64,000 nt of DNA from Klebsiella africana (GCF_020526085.1 NZ_CP084874.1:2914001-2978000); one strand, 5' to 3'. Counted from the stretch's first letter, positions 18,061-27,794 are shown. The notes: generated by a model from the sequence alone, not told the origin. A program made the numbers and translations.

Positions 18061-19764
18061 TTACTCTCCATTGTGTAGTGAAGCGCCATCATCCTGGGAT
18101 GACGCAGAGGGTTGGTCCGGTAACCGGCAGGCGTCTACCTGCGGCACCAGACTGATTTCGACACGACGGTTCAGCGCACGGCCTTCCGGCGTATCGTTTG
18201 TTGCAATTGGTCGGCTTTCGCCATAGCCCTGAACGGCAAAGCAGCTGTCCGGCACGTCACCGGTATCGCGCATCCAGTCGCGGACCGATTCCGCGCGTTT
18301 CAGCGACAATAGCTGGTTGGCTTTTTCCTCACCCACACTGTCGGTGTGGCCCGCCACCACGATTAGCCACCCGGGCCTGGCCTTAATGTCCATCAGCGAG
18401 CTGACCAGCCGCTTTGTCGAACCGGGCTTCAGTACCCATTTCCCGGTATTGAATAGCGACATGCTGTCAAGGCGGATGACGGCCGGCGCGATGCGCTGCA
18501 CCGGCCTGGGCGGCGGCGGCGGCACGTAACCGCGAATCGCCTCCAGCAACGGTAGGCGAATCTGCTCCCCGCGATACAAGCCCAGACTCAGGCGCAGCGG
18601 GACGCCGTTACGCGCCCAGCTATCGAGCAGCGCAGCATCTTCACGCAGTACCCTGACAGCGCTGGCTTTTGGTCGATAATCATCCATCGCAATCCGCTCA
18701 TAACGGGCAATATCGACGCCCACGCGCTGCAGCAGTTGTCGATTGTTCCAGCCACTGCTGAGCAGCGCGGCGACAGCCGCGAGGGTGAAAATCGCGAGCG
18801 CCGCGCGCCAGGCCCTGCCTCGTGGTGTGAGTCCCCGTCCCGCCGGTAACTGCGGCAGGATGAATTCCGGCAAAGCTGAAGCGTCCCCGGTGTCGCTCTC
18901 GACAGGCTGCCAGCCAGCTACCCGCGACAGGCCGCTAAGCCGGGATAACCACGTCGTCCAGGCCGATGACGCCAGACTTCCAGGCAGCAAGGGCCCGAGG
19001 CCCCACAGCACAGCCGCTGGGGTCAGAGGCGGCAGGTCGGTATTCTCTTCTGTCAACACGGCATGGACGTGCTGTTCAAACCAGCCCATCAGGCTGTTCA
19101 TCAGTACCTGCTGCTCCAGCGCGGCCGCCCCGCCGGCACTTACCCAGGCCGGTACGGAACAGGGGGCGCAGGAGGGCTGCCAGACTTTCACCGCTTCACC
19201 CGGTATCGCCGCCTGCCACAACAGGTCGCGACTCATCGCGCTGCCCACCTGCCCCTGCAGCGCCAGCGGTACGGCATACCCCGTCTGCTGACGCAGCTGG
19301 CTGAGTTGCCAGCGCAGGGCCAGCAGACGGCTGGTAAGCCGCTCGCTTTGCGCATGCCGCTGCGGGCAGACGCAGAGCAGCACCGACAGCTGAGGCCCCC
19401 ATTCCGGCCGCTGGCTCAATACCTGGCGCGCGACCTGCTGCAGCTCCTCCGTCTTTTCCACGCGGATCCAGCAGCCCTGTTTGAGGACTCGCACCGGTGA
19501 CGCTGGCGGCCAGACACTCGGCAGGTCGCCGCAAACGAGGACCACCGGCTGGCGATAAGCGCCCGCCGGGAGAGGGTCCAGGGTTGATGCGACGTTACGC
19601 CCGGCACGACGACTGGCAATGCGCCAGATCCCGATGATCAGGGCCAGCGTGACCAGCAGAATGAGCCACGCCCCCCAGCGGGGAACCGGCAAAAATAGCA
19701 GGCACACCAGCGCACTCAGCAGACTGGCCCACAGCGCCAGCCCGCGCTGCTGCGCGGGGCTCAT
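18061..19764 (-). CDS. T6SS-associated OmpA-domain membrane protein (TagL-like/TssL C-terminal partner)
   Basis: A 567-residue inner-membrane protein with a C-terminal OmpA-like peptidoglycan-binding domain. Two transmembrane helices are near the N-terminus (about residues 8-50) and one more around residue 320 (LAIFTLAAVAALLSSGW). The OmpA motif AGHTDSVGEEKANQLLSLKR and the terminal NRRVEI are visible near the end. A proline run (VPPPPPR) precedes the OmpA domain. It probably anchors the T6SS membrane complex to the cell wall next to TssL. Start ATG 19764 overlaps the tssL stop (ATGA). A longer frame to 19941 is open but would overlap tssL deeply and is rejected. Confidence 0.85.
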   Translation of the reverse strand: MSPAQQRGLALWASLLSALVCLLFLPVPRWGAWLILLVTLALIIGIWRIASRRAGRNVASTLDPLPAGAYRQPVVLVCGDLPSVWPPASPVRVLKQGCWIRVEKTEELQQVARQVLSQRPEWGPQLSVLLCVCPQRHAQSERLTSRLLALRWQLSQLRQQTGYAVPLALQGQVGSAMSRDLLWQAAIPGEAVKVWQPSCAPCSVPAWVSAGGAAALEQQVLMNSLMGWFEQHVHAVLTEENTDLPPLTPAAVLWGLGPLLPGSLASSAWTTWLSRLSGLSRVAGWQPVESDTGDASALPEFILPQLPAGRGLTPRGRAWRAALAIFTLAAVAALLSSGWNNRQLLQRVGVDIARYERIAMDDYRPKASAVRVLREDAALLDSWARNGVPLRLSLGLYRGEQIRLPLLEAIRGYVPPPPPRPVQRIAPAVIRLDSMSLFNTGKWVLKPGSTKRLVSSLMDIKARPGWLIVVAGHTDSVGEEKANQLLSLKRAESVRDWMRDTGDVPDSCFAVQGYGESRPIATNDTPEGRALNRRVEISLVPQVDACRLPDQPSASSQDDGASLHNGE

Positions 19765-20450
19765 TTCACGGCCCCCGGCAACAGGGTCAGCAGCAGGTGA
19801 TCGAGCCAGTGGTTGAGCCCCCACCACAGGGCGAGTACCACCACCACGCTCAGGCCAGTACGTACCGGCCAGGAGGCCAGCCAGCCGCTTATCCCCAGAC
19901 CGGCGCGACTCTCTACCAGTACGGGAGCAGTAGCCGGGCACTGAAAAGGAGGAACACGCTCACCGAGCGCGTTGACCAGCTTCAGGCGCTCGGGGTCGTG
20001 GAGGGAGCGAAAGCTGCCAATAAAACCCAGCAGCATCACCCGCTGAAAACAGGTGACCACGGCCAGGTTGGGCGCCGGTTCACGCAACACATCACGCATC
20101 CGCTCGCACAGGGTGTCGCCGGCGTCCATGGTGCCGAGGAAGTGCCCCTGCAGCGGAATGTCATACCACTGCAGGCAGGCCTCATCCTCCACGCCGCGCC
20201 CTTTCACGGCTTCATCGAGCAGCGCGCACTGGGCGGTGAGAATATGCTGACAGCTGGCGTCATCAAGCCCACTCGCCCTGAGCTCATGTTGCACGCGCCC
20301 GACATCAGCAATACAGCGCTGCCATAGCGTGTACCCTTCCTCATCGCGGAACTGCGGGCCGTGGCGCAGGCTGATAACCTGCAGCCAGGTGTTCTGCAGC
20401 AGCGCATCAATATCAATGGACGCGGCGTTGCCGCGTTTAGGCTGATTCAC
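19761..20450 (-). CDS. tssL: T6SS membrane protein TssL (DotU-like)
   Basis: A 229-residue DotU/TssL with a mainly helical cytoplasmic domain and one C-terminal transmembrane helix (about residues 200-222, VRTGLSVVVVLALWWGLNHWL). The cytoplasmic part includes the family patches LLDEAVKGRG and LGTMDAGDTLCERM. It recruits the baseplate through TssK and works with TssM, which is not in this window. Translation starts with GTG at 20450, whose GTGA overlaps the tssK stop, so coupling is likely. Confidence 0.93.
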   Translation of the reverse strand: MNQPKRGNAASIDIDALLQNTWLQVISLRHGPQFRDEEGYTLWQRCIADVGRVQHELRASGLDDASCQHILTAQCALLDEAVKGRGVEDEACLQWYDIPLQGHFLGTMDAGDTLCERMRDVLREPAPNLAVVTCFQRVMLLGFIGSFRSLHDPERLKLVNALGERVPPFQCPATAPVLVESRAGLGISGWLASWPVRTGLSVVVVLALWWGLNHWLDHLLLTLLPGAVK

Positions 20451-21790
20451 GTTCGTAGTACCGCAAAAAGTTCAAGTTCAGGCTCACCGAGCATCCCCGG
20501 CACGTAAAACATACAGGTGCCGCTCTGCAGCATTTCCGTCGCCAGAGGGTGGGACACATCGAGGCTGAAATACTGATTTTCCAGACGCAGCGGGATCGCC
20601 GCCGGCACATGACGCAATGGCGTGAGGGGCACCCCTGTCCGCGAGGAGTTGACGATGGCTTTGACATGATCCGGACTGCCCACTTTGCACTGGCGCGGAA
20701 ACTGCTCCTGCAGTTGGGCGACCGGTACCGACGAACGAACCGACAGGTAGTAATCAGCCCCTTCCCGCAGCCGGGCATCGTGCAGACGCGCCTGCCAGAA
20801 GTGCAGCCGGACATCATGCTCCAGCGCAATCGCCACCACCCGCGATGGCAGGCTCGCCTCCAGCAGGTCGCTCAGTAAATCAAACAGCGGCGGAAAAGCC
20901 GCGTTCAGCTGGTCATGCTGATAGATCGGGACGGCATTCGCCTGATGGGTGAGCGAAAAGGTCAGCAGGCTACCAGCCAGGCGCGCCAGCTCCGGGTAGA
21001 GGCGTTCCGGCGGGCTTTGCCGGTAACGCAGAAAGTACCCCAGCACCGGCTCGGCGCTGTTCAGCGCATTCAGCAACCAGAACAGAGAGACATCAGCCAC
21101 GGCAAAATCAGCCATCCGTTCATTGCTTTCGCGACGCATGGCCATCAGGCGCGTCAGACGAGCCCGGAGCTGGACGAGCAGCTGTTCAAGCTGCGTCGCC
21201 AGCCAGCGGCTGCCCTGGATCTGCAGCAGCGGCGGGAGAAACGTCTCGTCGATAAGCCAGGCCCCCTGCGAGTCCCGCTGCAGGCGAACAAGCGGACAGG
21301 TCAGGTAATCGCTGTTGTCCTGGTGGGCGAAACGGAGGGTCAGCTCCGGCTGCATGACGGCAATCTGCCGGGTATCGTCCCCGAACTGGTTGCGGACATC
21401 GCGCCAGCGCTGCCGGAAGCGCACCGGCCTTTCAGCCATCTCCTCCGGCTTCAGGCAGTTGCCGCCATTCGCCTGCATCAGGGGCAGCGCCAGCACGATC
21501 ACCACCTCGCCGTCCACCCTGTCCAGCGACAGCGCGGACGGCAGCGCATCGGCATTGTCCGTATCAATCATCGTGCCATCCTGGAATCGGACCTGCAGCC
21601 TGTGAGCCTGCAGGCGGCCCAGTTTGAGCATCTCTGGTTCGAAGGTCGCCTCAACCACTCCCCAGGGGTGGTTAAGACCCATCCGGGCAATCACTTCCGC
21701 AGTCCAGGCTGCATACGCAGCCTGCTGTTGAAAATGCTGAGGCGACACCATAATGCCCCGGCCCCACAACGGACGTTCCGTTTTCATCAT
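20447..21790 (-). CDS. tssK: T6SS baseplate protein TssK
   Basis: A 447-residue TssK that links the baseplate wedge to the membrane complex. The N-terminus has the hallmark WGRGIMVSPQHFQQQ, and the shoulder/head part carries VEATFEPEMLKLGRLQAHRL. The length is typical. Two consecutive ATG codons open the frame; the first is reported, but the second (21787) is equally possible. It is separated from tssC by 9 bp and overlaps tssL by 4 bp. A long open frame on the opposite strand (20915-23347) is a GC-rich shadow. Confidence 0.95.
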   Translation of the reverse strand: MMKTERPLWGRGIMVSPQHFQQQAAYAAWTAEVIARMGLNHPWGVVEATFEPEMLKLGRLQAHRLQVRFQDGTMIDTDNADALPSALSLDRVDGEVVIVLALPLMQANGGNCLKPEEMAERPVRFRQRWRDVRNQFGDDTRQIAVMQPELTLRFAHQDNSDYLTCPLVRLQRDSQGAWLIDETFLPPLLQIQGSRWLATQLEQLLVQLRARLTRLMAMRRESNERMADFAVADVSLFWLLNALNSAEPVLGYFLRYRQSPPERLYPELARLAGSLLTFSLTHQANAVPIYQHDQLNAAFPPLFDLLSDLLEASLPSRVVAIALEHDVRLHFWQARLHDARLREGADYYLSVRSSVPVAQLQEQFPRQCKVGSPDHVKAIVNSSRTGVPLTPLRHVPAAIPLRLENQYFSLDVSHPLATEMLQSGTCMFYVPGMLGEPELELFAVLRT

Positions 21791-21799
21791 CGTCCGAAC

Positions 21800-23344
21800 C
21801 TACGCCTTCGCCTTTGGCATCTGGCTAACCAGCGACAGACTGACGTCCATCCCCTCGACCTGGAAGTGCGGCACCGCGTACAGCTTCACGCGGAAGAAGC
21901 CCGGGTTATCCTCGATATCTTCCACCACCACGCTGGCATCGCGCAGCGGATGGGAGGCCTGCAGCTCGTCGCCGGGGTCGGTCATTTCGGTCACCAGGCT
22001 CCGCACCCAGGTGTTCAGCTCCAGCTCCAGCAGCCGCCGGTCCTTGGTGGTGCCGATATTCTCGCGCTGGATCATCTTCAGATAGTGCGCGATGCGCGAC
22101 AGCAGGAAGATGTAAGGCAGACGTGCGTTGATGCGGCTGTTGGCGGTGGCGTCGGCGGTATCGTACAGCGCCGGTTTCTGCGCGGAGTTGGCCGAGAAGA
22201 AGCAGGCGTAATCGCGATTTTTGTAGTACGACAGCGGGATAAAGCCCAGGCTGGCGAACTCAAACTCCCGCGTTTCCGGGATCATCACCTCGGAAGGGAT
22301 CTTCACCTGGTTGCCGGTGCCCAGATCGTACAGATGGATAGGCAAATCTTTCACCGCGCCGCCCGCCTGCGGACCGCGAATTTGCACGCACCAGCCGTTG
22401 TTAACAAAGCTCTTCACCATATTAGATGCGAAGGAGAACGCCGCGCTGGTCCACAGATACTTTTCGTGGTCCGGGCCCTTCACCTGCTCGACATAGTTGA
22501 AGCTGCGCACCGGCACGGTGTCCGGACCGTACGGCAGACGACCCAGCACGCGCGGCATCACCAGACCGATGTAGCGGGCATCGTCGGTTTCACGAAACGA
22601 TTTCCAGCGAATATATTCCGCGCGATCGAAGTAGTTGCCGATATCCTTAATAGCAGCCACCTCTTCCATGGTCTCTTTCAGAAAGAAGGCCGGGCCGACG
22701 GCGCCGATAAACGGCATATGGGCGGCCGCAGAGACGCGGGAGATATTGCGCAGCAGCGCCACATCCTGCGGGCTGGCGTCGAACTCATAGGCCGAGATCA
22801 CCGAGCCGATCGGCTCGCCGCCGGGAGTGTCATACTCCGCGGTATAGGTGTGCCAGTAGAGGCCGCTCTGGATAAGCTCCGGCGCGTCCTCAAAGTCCTG
22901 GCGCAGATCGTCTTTGGCGACGTCAAGGATCTCCGTTTTGACGTTCTGGCGGTAGTCGGTGTTGTCCACCAGCTGTTTGAGGCCGCGCCACAGGGATTCG
23001 ACCTGCTGAAACTCCTGATGGTGCATCACCGCGTCCAGCTGACGGCTTATCTGGAAATCCAGTTCGGCGATATGGTGGTCAATCAGTGTTTTGTCGAGCT
23101 TTTCCACCCGCTGGCCGGACTGGCGGATGCGCTCCATAAATACCTGCATCGCCGCGGTGAGACGTTCCGCCGCCGGCGCTTCGGAGAGCGCGGCATCGTC
23201 CAGAAAGTCGTTGATATCCCCGAGGCGAGACGCCGGGGCGAGATTAATTTTTTCAAACAGCGAGGCGTAAACGCCCTCGCCCGCCCTGTTTTCCTGCAGC
23301 GTGGTTTGCCCCTGAACAGGGGCGTTTTCTGTGGTAACAGACAT
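21800..23344 (-). CDS. tssC: T6SS contractile sheath large subunit TssC (VipB)
   Basis: A 514-residue TssC that polymerises with TssB into the contractile sheath. Family signatures include FLDDAALSEAP-type N-terminal residues for TssB contact, the HHQEFQQVESLWRGLKQLVDN block and the C-terminal LRDASVVVEDIEDNPGFF. Start ATG 23344 is chosen: GGGA lies about 7-9 bases upstream, and it avoids a start within that site (ATG 23350) and a long upstream tail (23386). It is 42 bp downstream of tssB. Confidence 0.96.
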   Translation of the reverse strand: MSVTTENAPVQGQTTLQENRAGEGVYASLFEKINLAPASRLGDINDFLDDAALSEAPAAERLTAAMQVFMERIRQSGQRVEKLDKTLIDHHIAELDFQISRQLDAVMHHQEFQQVESLWRGLKQLVDNTDYRQNVKTEILDVAKDDLRQDFEDAPELIQSGLYWHTYTAEYDTPGGEPIGSVISAYEFDASPQDVALLRNISRVSAAAHMPFIGAVGPAFFLKETMEEVAAIKDIGNYFDRAEYIRWKSFRETDDARYIGLVMPRVLGRLPYGPDTVPVRSFNYVEQVKGPDHEKYLWTSAAFSFASNMVKSFVNNGWCVQIRGPQAGGAVKDLPIHLYDLGTGNQVKIPSEVMIPETREFEFASLGFIPLSYYKNRDYACFFSANSAQKPALYDTADATANSRINARLPYIFLLSRIAHYLKMIQRENIGTTKDRRLLELELNTWVRSLVTEMTDPGDELQASHPLRDASVVVEDIEDNPGFFRVKLYAVPHFQVEGMDVSLSLVSQMPKAKA

Positions 23345-23386
23345 TAGCATTTTCCCGGTTAATCCATTAACAGACTTGCTCCGCAC

Positions 23387-23878
23387 TTATTTCGGGGCAA
23401 GCGCACTCATTTCGTCGCGTAATTCCTGGGACAGCGCCGGATCTTTCAGGATTGCCTCAAGCTCTTTTCTGAAAGTGGCGTTATCAAGCAGATTGGATTT
23501 GAGATCGCGTAATAAGTTACGCATCGCCAGCATGGCGCGGAGTTGCGGAATTTGCCGGGCAACCTGCTCCGGTTCAAAATCTTTGATGTGGGTAAAACGC
23601 AGTCTGACGTTCTCCTCTTCGCCATTGCCGGCCAGCGTATTTGGCACCGAGAGGTTTACTTCCGGGCTAAATTCCGAAAGTACGCTGTTAAAGTTATTTT
23701 TATTGACGTTGATTTTTTCTCTTTCTGATAAAGGCCGGTTCTCCTTACCATGACTAAAATCGCCAATGGTAAGCAGCTTCAGCGGTAGTTCAACCTTCTT
23801 TTGCGCGCCGCCGGTATGAAGAGATAATTTAAGATTAATGCGCGCCTTGGGGACTTCATTCTGGAACGTATCAGCCAT
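23387..23878 (-). CDS. tssB: T6SS contractile sheath small subunit TssB (VipA)
   Basis: A 163-residue TssB, the partner of TssC. It starts MADTFQNEVPKARINLKL and contains LKLLTIGDFSHGKENRPLSERE and the C-terminal helix region LSQELRDEMSALAPK. Start ATG 23878 has AAGGAAC directly upstream; the in-frame ATG at 23974 would add an unrelated tail. It is the first gene of the leftward T6SS operon, and the promoter must lie in the 640-bp AT-rich region upstream. Confidence 0.95.
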   Translation of the reverse strand: MADTFQNEVPKARINLKLSLHTGGAQKKVELPLKLLTIGDFSHGKENRPLSEREKINVNKNNFNSVLSEFSPEVNLSVPNTLAGNGEEENVRLRFTHIKDFEPEQVARQIPQLRAMLAMRNLLRDLKSNLLDNATFRKELEAILKDPALSQELRDEMSALAPK

Positions 23879-24030
23879 AGCAGTTCCTTTCCTTAAGGAA
23901 TAATTATTGAAGATATATTGATGTGAAACGTGACGATGATAAAGCAAAAATGGATTACCGATCAACTTAACCACCTAACAAATATATTTATTCATAAGTA
24001 CACCCTTTCATCACAAAAATAAAAGCACCA

Positions 24031-24046
24031 TGAATATTAATATTCA
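24031..24046. promoter_or_regulatory. 16-bp perfect palindrome, candidate operator of the T6SS operon
   Basis: TGAATATTAATATTCA reads the same on both strands and overlaps the candidate -10 of tssB. It could be an operator for a dimeric regulator, or only AT-rich chance symmetry. Confidence 0.4.
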
Positions 24047-24066
24047 AAACGTGGGACAATCGTCAA
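24037..24066 (-). promoter_or_regulatory. Candidate sigma-70 promoter of tssB
   Basis: On the minus strand TTGACG (24061-24066) and TATTAA (24037-24042) are separated by 18 bp, about 160 bp upstream of the tssB start. Matches are five of six and four of six. The -10 lies inside the palindrome 24031-24046, so a repressor there would block it. This is a visual call only. Confidence 0.35.
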
Positions 24067-24518
24067 TAATAAATTCAATAAATAATGCACCAAAGGAATG
24101 TTTGCAATGGGTACTATAAGGCGGGCTAAAGCATTAAGCGGATGAATAAAGGAAATCATAGAGACAACCGGGGCGGTATAATCCGCTCATCATGCAAGTT
24201 TAGCGTAACAACGCGATAAATTACTCATAGGGAAAATATCTGGCTACCATCCGATTGCCCCTTCGCGGCGGACGCTTAATAGTCCTGGCGCGAAATCTAA
24301 GCGGTAACAATATTCTTCTGCTCCCCTTACTCCCCACAACCGATTTTTTTTGCGGATAACGCGCCACAACGCGATGTCGAACAAAGTTGTCGTTAGCCAA
24401 AAACATGAGCCCGGTTACAAGACGCTCACGACACCGTCGTCGGCACCCTGAACGGTTCGCATTCTGCAAGTCGCCAGGCTATATCTAAGACACCTTTCGC
24501 CCACAACGAGACACAAAG

Positions 24519-25085
24519 ATGAGCAAGAAAATCCTGATGCTGGTCGGCGATTATGCCGAAGATTACGAAACGATGGTTCCTTTTCAGGCACTGCAGATGA
24601 TTGGCCACCAGGTCGATGCCGTCTGCCCGGATAAAGCCGCTGGCGACTATGTCATGACCGCGATCCATGACTTTGACGGCGCCCAGACTTATAGCGAAAA
24701 ACCGGGCCATCGCTTCACGCTGAACGCTGACTTCGCCGCAGTAAAGGCCGAGAACTACGATGCGCTGGTGATCCCCGGCGGCCGGGCGCCGGAGTATCTG
24801 CGCCTGAATGAGGAGGTTATTAAACTGGTACAGGCGTTCGACGCCGCGCGTAAACCTATCGCCGCCGTCTGCCATGGCCCACAGCTGCTGGCCACCGCCG
24901 GTATTCTCCAGGGCCGCACCTGCAGCGCCTATCCCGCCTGTGCCCCGGAAGTGCGCCTGAGCGGCGGGCACTATGCGGATATTGGTATCGACCAGGCGCA
25001 TGTAGACGGTAACCTGGTTACCGCCCCCGCCTGGCCTGCTCATCCACAGTGGCTGGCGAAATTCGCCGCCCTGCTGGCGGAATAA
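24519..25085 (+). CDS. DJ-1/PfpI family protein
   Basis: A 188-residue member of the DJ-1/PfpI superfamily. The nucleophile elbow [10 protein letters not shown] places the reactive Cys at residue 118, followed by His119. Glu14 in DYAEDYE is the usual acidic partner, and [12 protein letters not shown] is the family's second signature. Relatives act as deglycases, chaperones or amidases in stress protection; which activity applies here cannot be told. It starts 640 bp from the divergent tssB and is monocistronic. It converges with the HD-domain gene. Confidence 0.9.
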   Translation: MSKKILMLVGDYAEDYETMVPFQALQMIGHQVDAVCPDKAAGDYVMTAIHDFDGAQTYSEKPGHRFTLNADFAAVKAENYDALVIPGGRAPEYLRLNEEVIKLVQAFDAARKPIAAVCHGPQLLATAGILQGRTCSAYPACAPEVRLSGGHYADIGIDQAHVDGNLVTAPAWPAHPQWLAKFAALLAE

Positions 25086-25283
25086 CCATACTGAGCTGGC
25101 GTTTTTGTTGAGCCACCCGCTCCCCTGCGGGAATCTATGCCTCAGCGCGGTGTTTAGTCTCGGGTAAACGCGCTGTTGTATGTTATGCCGATGGCGGGGA
25201 TGCGCCACGATTTACCGCTTATCTTCAGGGGCTGGTTAAAAAACCAGACCCTGAAAGGTTTATCGCAGCCCTGGCAGGCATCA

Positions 25284-26816
25284 TCAATTCAGCAATGCGA
25301 TCTGCTTTACCACTATTTCATTGATTTTATGGATTATTTCAGAAGTTACGCGTTCTTTGATATCGCGGTCAACAAATACCCGAATGCAATATTTGATGAT
25401 TTGATACTGATTTAACTTATCACCACACTTATTTAATGATTTTATTTCGTAGCGGTTCTTAAGATCCTTTACCAAAAGCTTAACTTCGGTTTTCTCCAGG
25501 TCTTTAAAGGCGCAGTCGGAGACAATATCAACGGCAAATTCATGTGGTTTGAAATGAGGCTGTAATACAGAAGTCAATAACCCGGTGAGTTGACTCTTCC
25601 ACGCCTTATTTTCCTTGTCAGCGATGTCAGCTTTATACACAGAGTGTTTGGCCTCATAGACCTTCGACCATGGGTGTCGGTTAATAATGTCATCAAGTAT
25701 TTTTTTATTAACCGCTTCGGTATCGCTGATATCTATCCATTCACCAAGCTTGTCATTCAAAAAATAATCATCACTGCACGCCAAATAAAACTCCTTCAGC
25801 GCGTCGATGAAGCTTTCATCGCTATGGTCAACGATACGGTCGGTAACGTCAGAGATAATGACATTTTGTGGATCCTTGCTTTGCATAATCTCGCATAATG
25901 TGCTCAACATCGTCGCAAAGGCGCGGTTTGTTTTATGGTAATACACCTGTGAGAAAAGGCTTGAGCGCGCCCCGATAAACTCAGCGATCGAGTCAATTCC
26001 ACTCTCTTTGTAAGCAAGGTACAGTTTTCCCTCTTCCTCGACAGGCACAATAGACATAAACAAGCGATTGTAATCGTAGATGCCACACTTGACGCCGGAG
26101 AAATAGCCATCTCTGAGCAAGTAATCCATCCGGTCGGCATCGATCGGACAGGAAGAGATGATCGAGGTCATTAACGGCAGGATATCTGTTGCCTTACCAT
26201 TAATTTTCTCAATGATCTGTTGGTCACCGTATCTTTTTTCGATAATTTTTAACACATTTTCGATATTTATTTCGTCATCGACCTTACTCTGTTTTTTCAG
26301 ATCATGATAAATCATCAGGCTGAACAACAGCGAAAGCTGTTCGTGTTCAACTTTCTGTTCTGGGTTGCTTATTGCATCAATGATCGAATGGTAGGCTGTG
26401 GGCAAAACATCGGAGAAATCCCGCTTACTGGGCATAAAACTCTCAAACTGGTGGGATACAGGCCCGTGCCCGATGTCATGCATCAGGGCAGCGAGTCTTA
26501 ACTCCTGAATGTTGTGTTTTGGTATCTGATCGATATGACCAAACACATGGCCATCATCATATTTCTTTTGATAGCGTATCGCATTCAGGCGTAAATTATT
26601 GAGTATTTCACTTGATAAATGCAGCACCCCGAGAGAGTGTTCGAAGCGGCTGTGCACCGCAGAGGGAAACACCTTATATAAAAAAGAGTTCTGTTTAATG
26701 TTGCGTAAGCGCTGGAACAGGGGGTGATTGATAAATGCAATCTCGAGTGTCGTCAAACGAATAGTGCCGTGAATGGGATCAAGGATCTTACTGGTCAATT
26801 TATTTTCAAAATCCAT
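25284..26816 (-). CDS. HD-domain phosphohydrolase (dNTPase/SAMHD1-like)
   Basis: A 510-residue HD protein. The metal-binding motif is visible as RFEHSLGV (His60), then H113-D114 in LMHDIGHGPVSH with His117, and a later DADRMDYLLRD typical of dGTPase/SAMHD1-like enzymes. The C-terminal third is Lys-rich with no recognised domain. The gene is much more AT-rich than its neighbours and stands alone, which suggests acquisition by transfer. Relatives hydrolyse dNTPs or other nucleotides, and some act in phage defence; a defence role here is only a possibility. The start is preceded by AAAGGA. Confidence 0.8.
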   Translation of the reverse strand: MDFENKLTSKILDPIHGTIRLTTLEIAFINHPLFQRLRNIKQNSFLYKVFPSAVHSRFEHSLGVLHLSSEILNNLRLNAIRYQKKYDDGHVFGHIDQIPKHNIQELRLAALMHDIGHGPVSHQFESFMPSKRDFSDVLPTAYHSIIDAISNPEQKVEHEQLSLLFSLMIYHDLKKQSKVDDEINIENVLKIIEKRYGDQQIIEKINGKATDILPLMTSIISSCPIDADRMDYLLRDGYFSGVKCGIYDYNRLFMSIVPVEEEGKLYLAYKESGIDSIAEFIGARSSLFSQVYYHKTNRAFATMLSTLCEIMQSKDPQNVIISDVTDRIVDHSDESFIDALKEFYLACSDDYFLNDKLGEWIDISDTEAVNKKILDDIINRHPWSKVYEAKHSVYKADIADKENKAWKSQLTGLLTSVLQPHFKPHEFAVDIVSDCAFKDLEKTEVKLLVKDLKNRYEIKSLNKCGDKLNQYQIIKYCIRVFVDRDIKERVTSEIIHKINEIVVKQIALLN

Positions 26817-27032
26817 AACTTAAATCCTTTCATAAGTGCATTAAATATATTTAGCATATTGACTGTTTATTCAACAATAATCTTGCGCATTCAGGCAATA
26901 AGGTCAATCACTAATATTTAATGAGCCGCGCGGCAGATCTTTATTTCCTTATCTCTGCACAGCGTCGCGCTATATCGGCATCCACTGATATATCGATTGA
27001 CTACGGATGAAAACAGCCCCGGTTTTCTTCGC

Positions 27033-27794
27033 TCAGATGCGCATTCCCCCGGAAACCTCAATGCGCTGGGCATTCACCCAGCGATGATCGTCAGATAGCA
27101 GCGAGGCGATCATCGGCCCGATATCCTCTGGCAGGCCAGGCCGGCCCAGCGCCGTCATCGCAGCGACAGCCTGAGCGACCTGCGGGTTATCCCGCACCAC
27201 CCCGCCGCTGAAATCGGTGGCGATGGCGCCAGGCGCCACGCAGTTCACCGTAATTCCGCGACTGCCCAGCTCAAACGCCATATAGCGAGTCAGGGTTTCC
27301 ACCGCGGATTTCATGATGGCATAGGGCGCCCGGTTCGCCATCACAATTCGGGTTAGCCCGGACGAAACATTCACTATTCGCCCGCCATCGGCCAGCAGCG
27401 GCAATAGTTTTTGGCTGAGGAAGAAAACGCCCTTCACATGGATGCGATACAGCGCATCGAATTCCGCTTCCGTGGCGTTAAGAAATCCCATGCCGCTGGC
27501 GTTGCCAGCATTATTGACCAGATAATCAAATTTATCGGCACCCAGCTCCGTCAGCGCACCCTGAAAAGCGCTAACAAATGCGTCCAAGGTGTCAGTTTCG
27601 CCAGCGCTGAAGGGCAGCGCGATCGCCCGGGCGCCCAGTGCTTCAACCCGTGTAACCACCTCGTTCGCCTCGGCAAGACGCATTTTGTAGGTCAGTACTA
27701 CATTTACGCCGCGCTGGGCCAGCGCTTCGACGGTCGCACGTCCCAGGCCGCGGCTGCCGCCTGTCACCAGGGCGATTTTTGCGCTATTGTTCAT
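27033..27794 (-). CDS. SDR-family oxidoreductase
   Basis: A 253-residue classical short-chain dehydrogenase/reductase. The cofactor motif TGGSRGLG is at the N-terminus and NNAGNASG in the middle. The active site is Ser in VNVSSGL, Tyr in APYAIMKSA and the Lys four residues later. The substrate is unknown; a 3-ketoacyl-reductase-like fold is implied. Start ATG 27794 has AAGGAG at good spacing, so the open frame to 27824 is not used. It is divergent from a LysR gene 108 bp away that probably regulates it. Confidence 0.9.
   Translation of the reverse strand: MNNSAKIALVTGGSRGLGRATVEALAQRGVNVVLTYKMRLAEANEVVTRVEALGARAIALPFSAGETDTLDAFVSAFQGALTELGADKFDYLVNNAGNASGMGFLNATEAEFDALYRIHVKGVFFLSQKLLPLLADGGRIVNVSSGLTRIVMANRAPYAIMKSAVETLTRYMAFELGSRGITVNCVAPGAIATDFSGGVVRDNPQVAQAVAAMTALGRPGLPEDIGPMIASLLSDDHRWVNAQRIEVSGGMRI

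Larger units (their letters stand above)
23879..24518. other. AT-rich control region upstream of tssB, shared with the PfpI gene
   Basis: About 640 bp without a convincing gene. The tssB-proximal half (23880-24110) is very AT-rich compared with both flanks, as expected for an H-NS-silenced T6SS promoter. It holds a 16-bp palindrome and a candidate promoter, listed separately. The distal half is of normal composition. A candidate -10 TATATC at about 24480 may serve the rightward PfpI gene. Confidence 0.6.

Noticed and set aside
19765..19941. Longer N-terminus for the OmpA-domain protein
   Set aside because: It would overlap tssL by about 180 bp and lacks signal or domain features; ATG 19764 overlaps the tssL stop as its neighbours do.
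20915..23347. An 810-codon open frame on the plus strand across tssK and tssC
   Set aside because: It is antisense to two clear T6SS genes, has no recognisable domain and is rich in His, Arg and Gln as GC-rich shadow frames are.
24426..25208. A 260-codon open frame opposite the PfpI gene
   Set aside because: It lies entirely across a well-supported DJ-1/PfpI gene and shows no family features.
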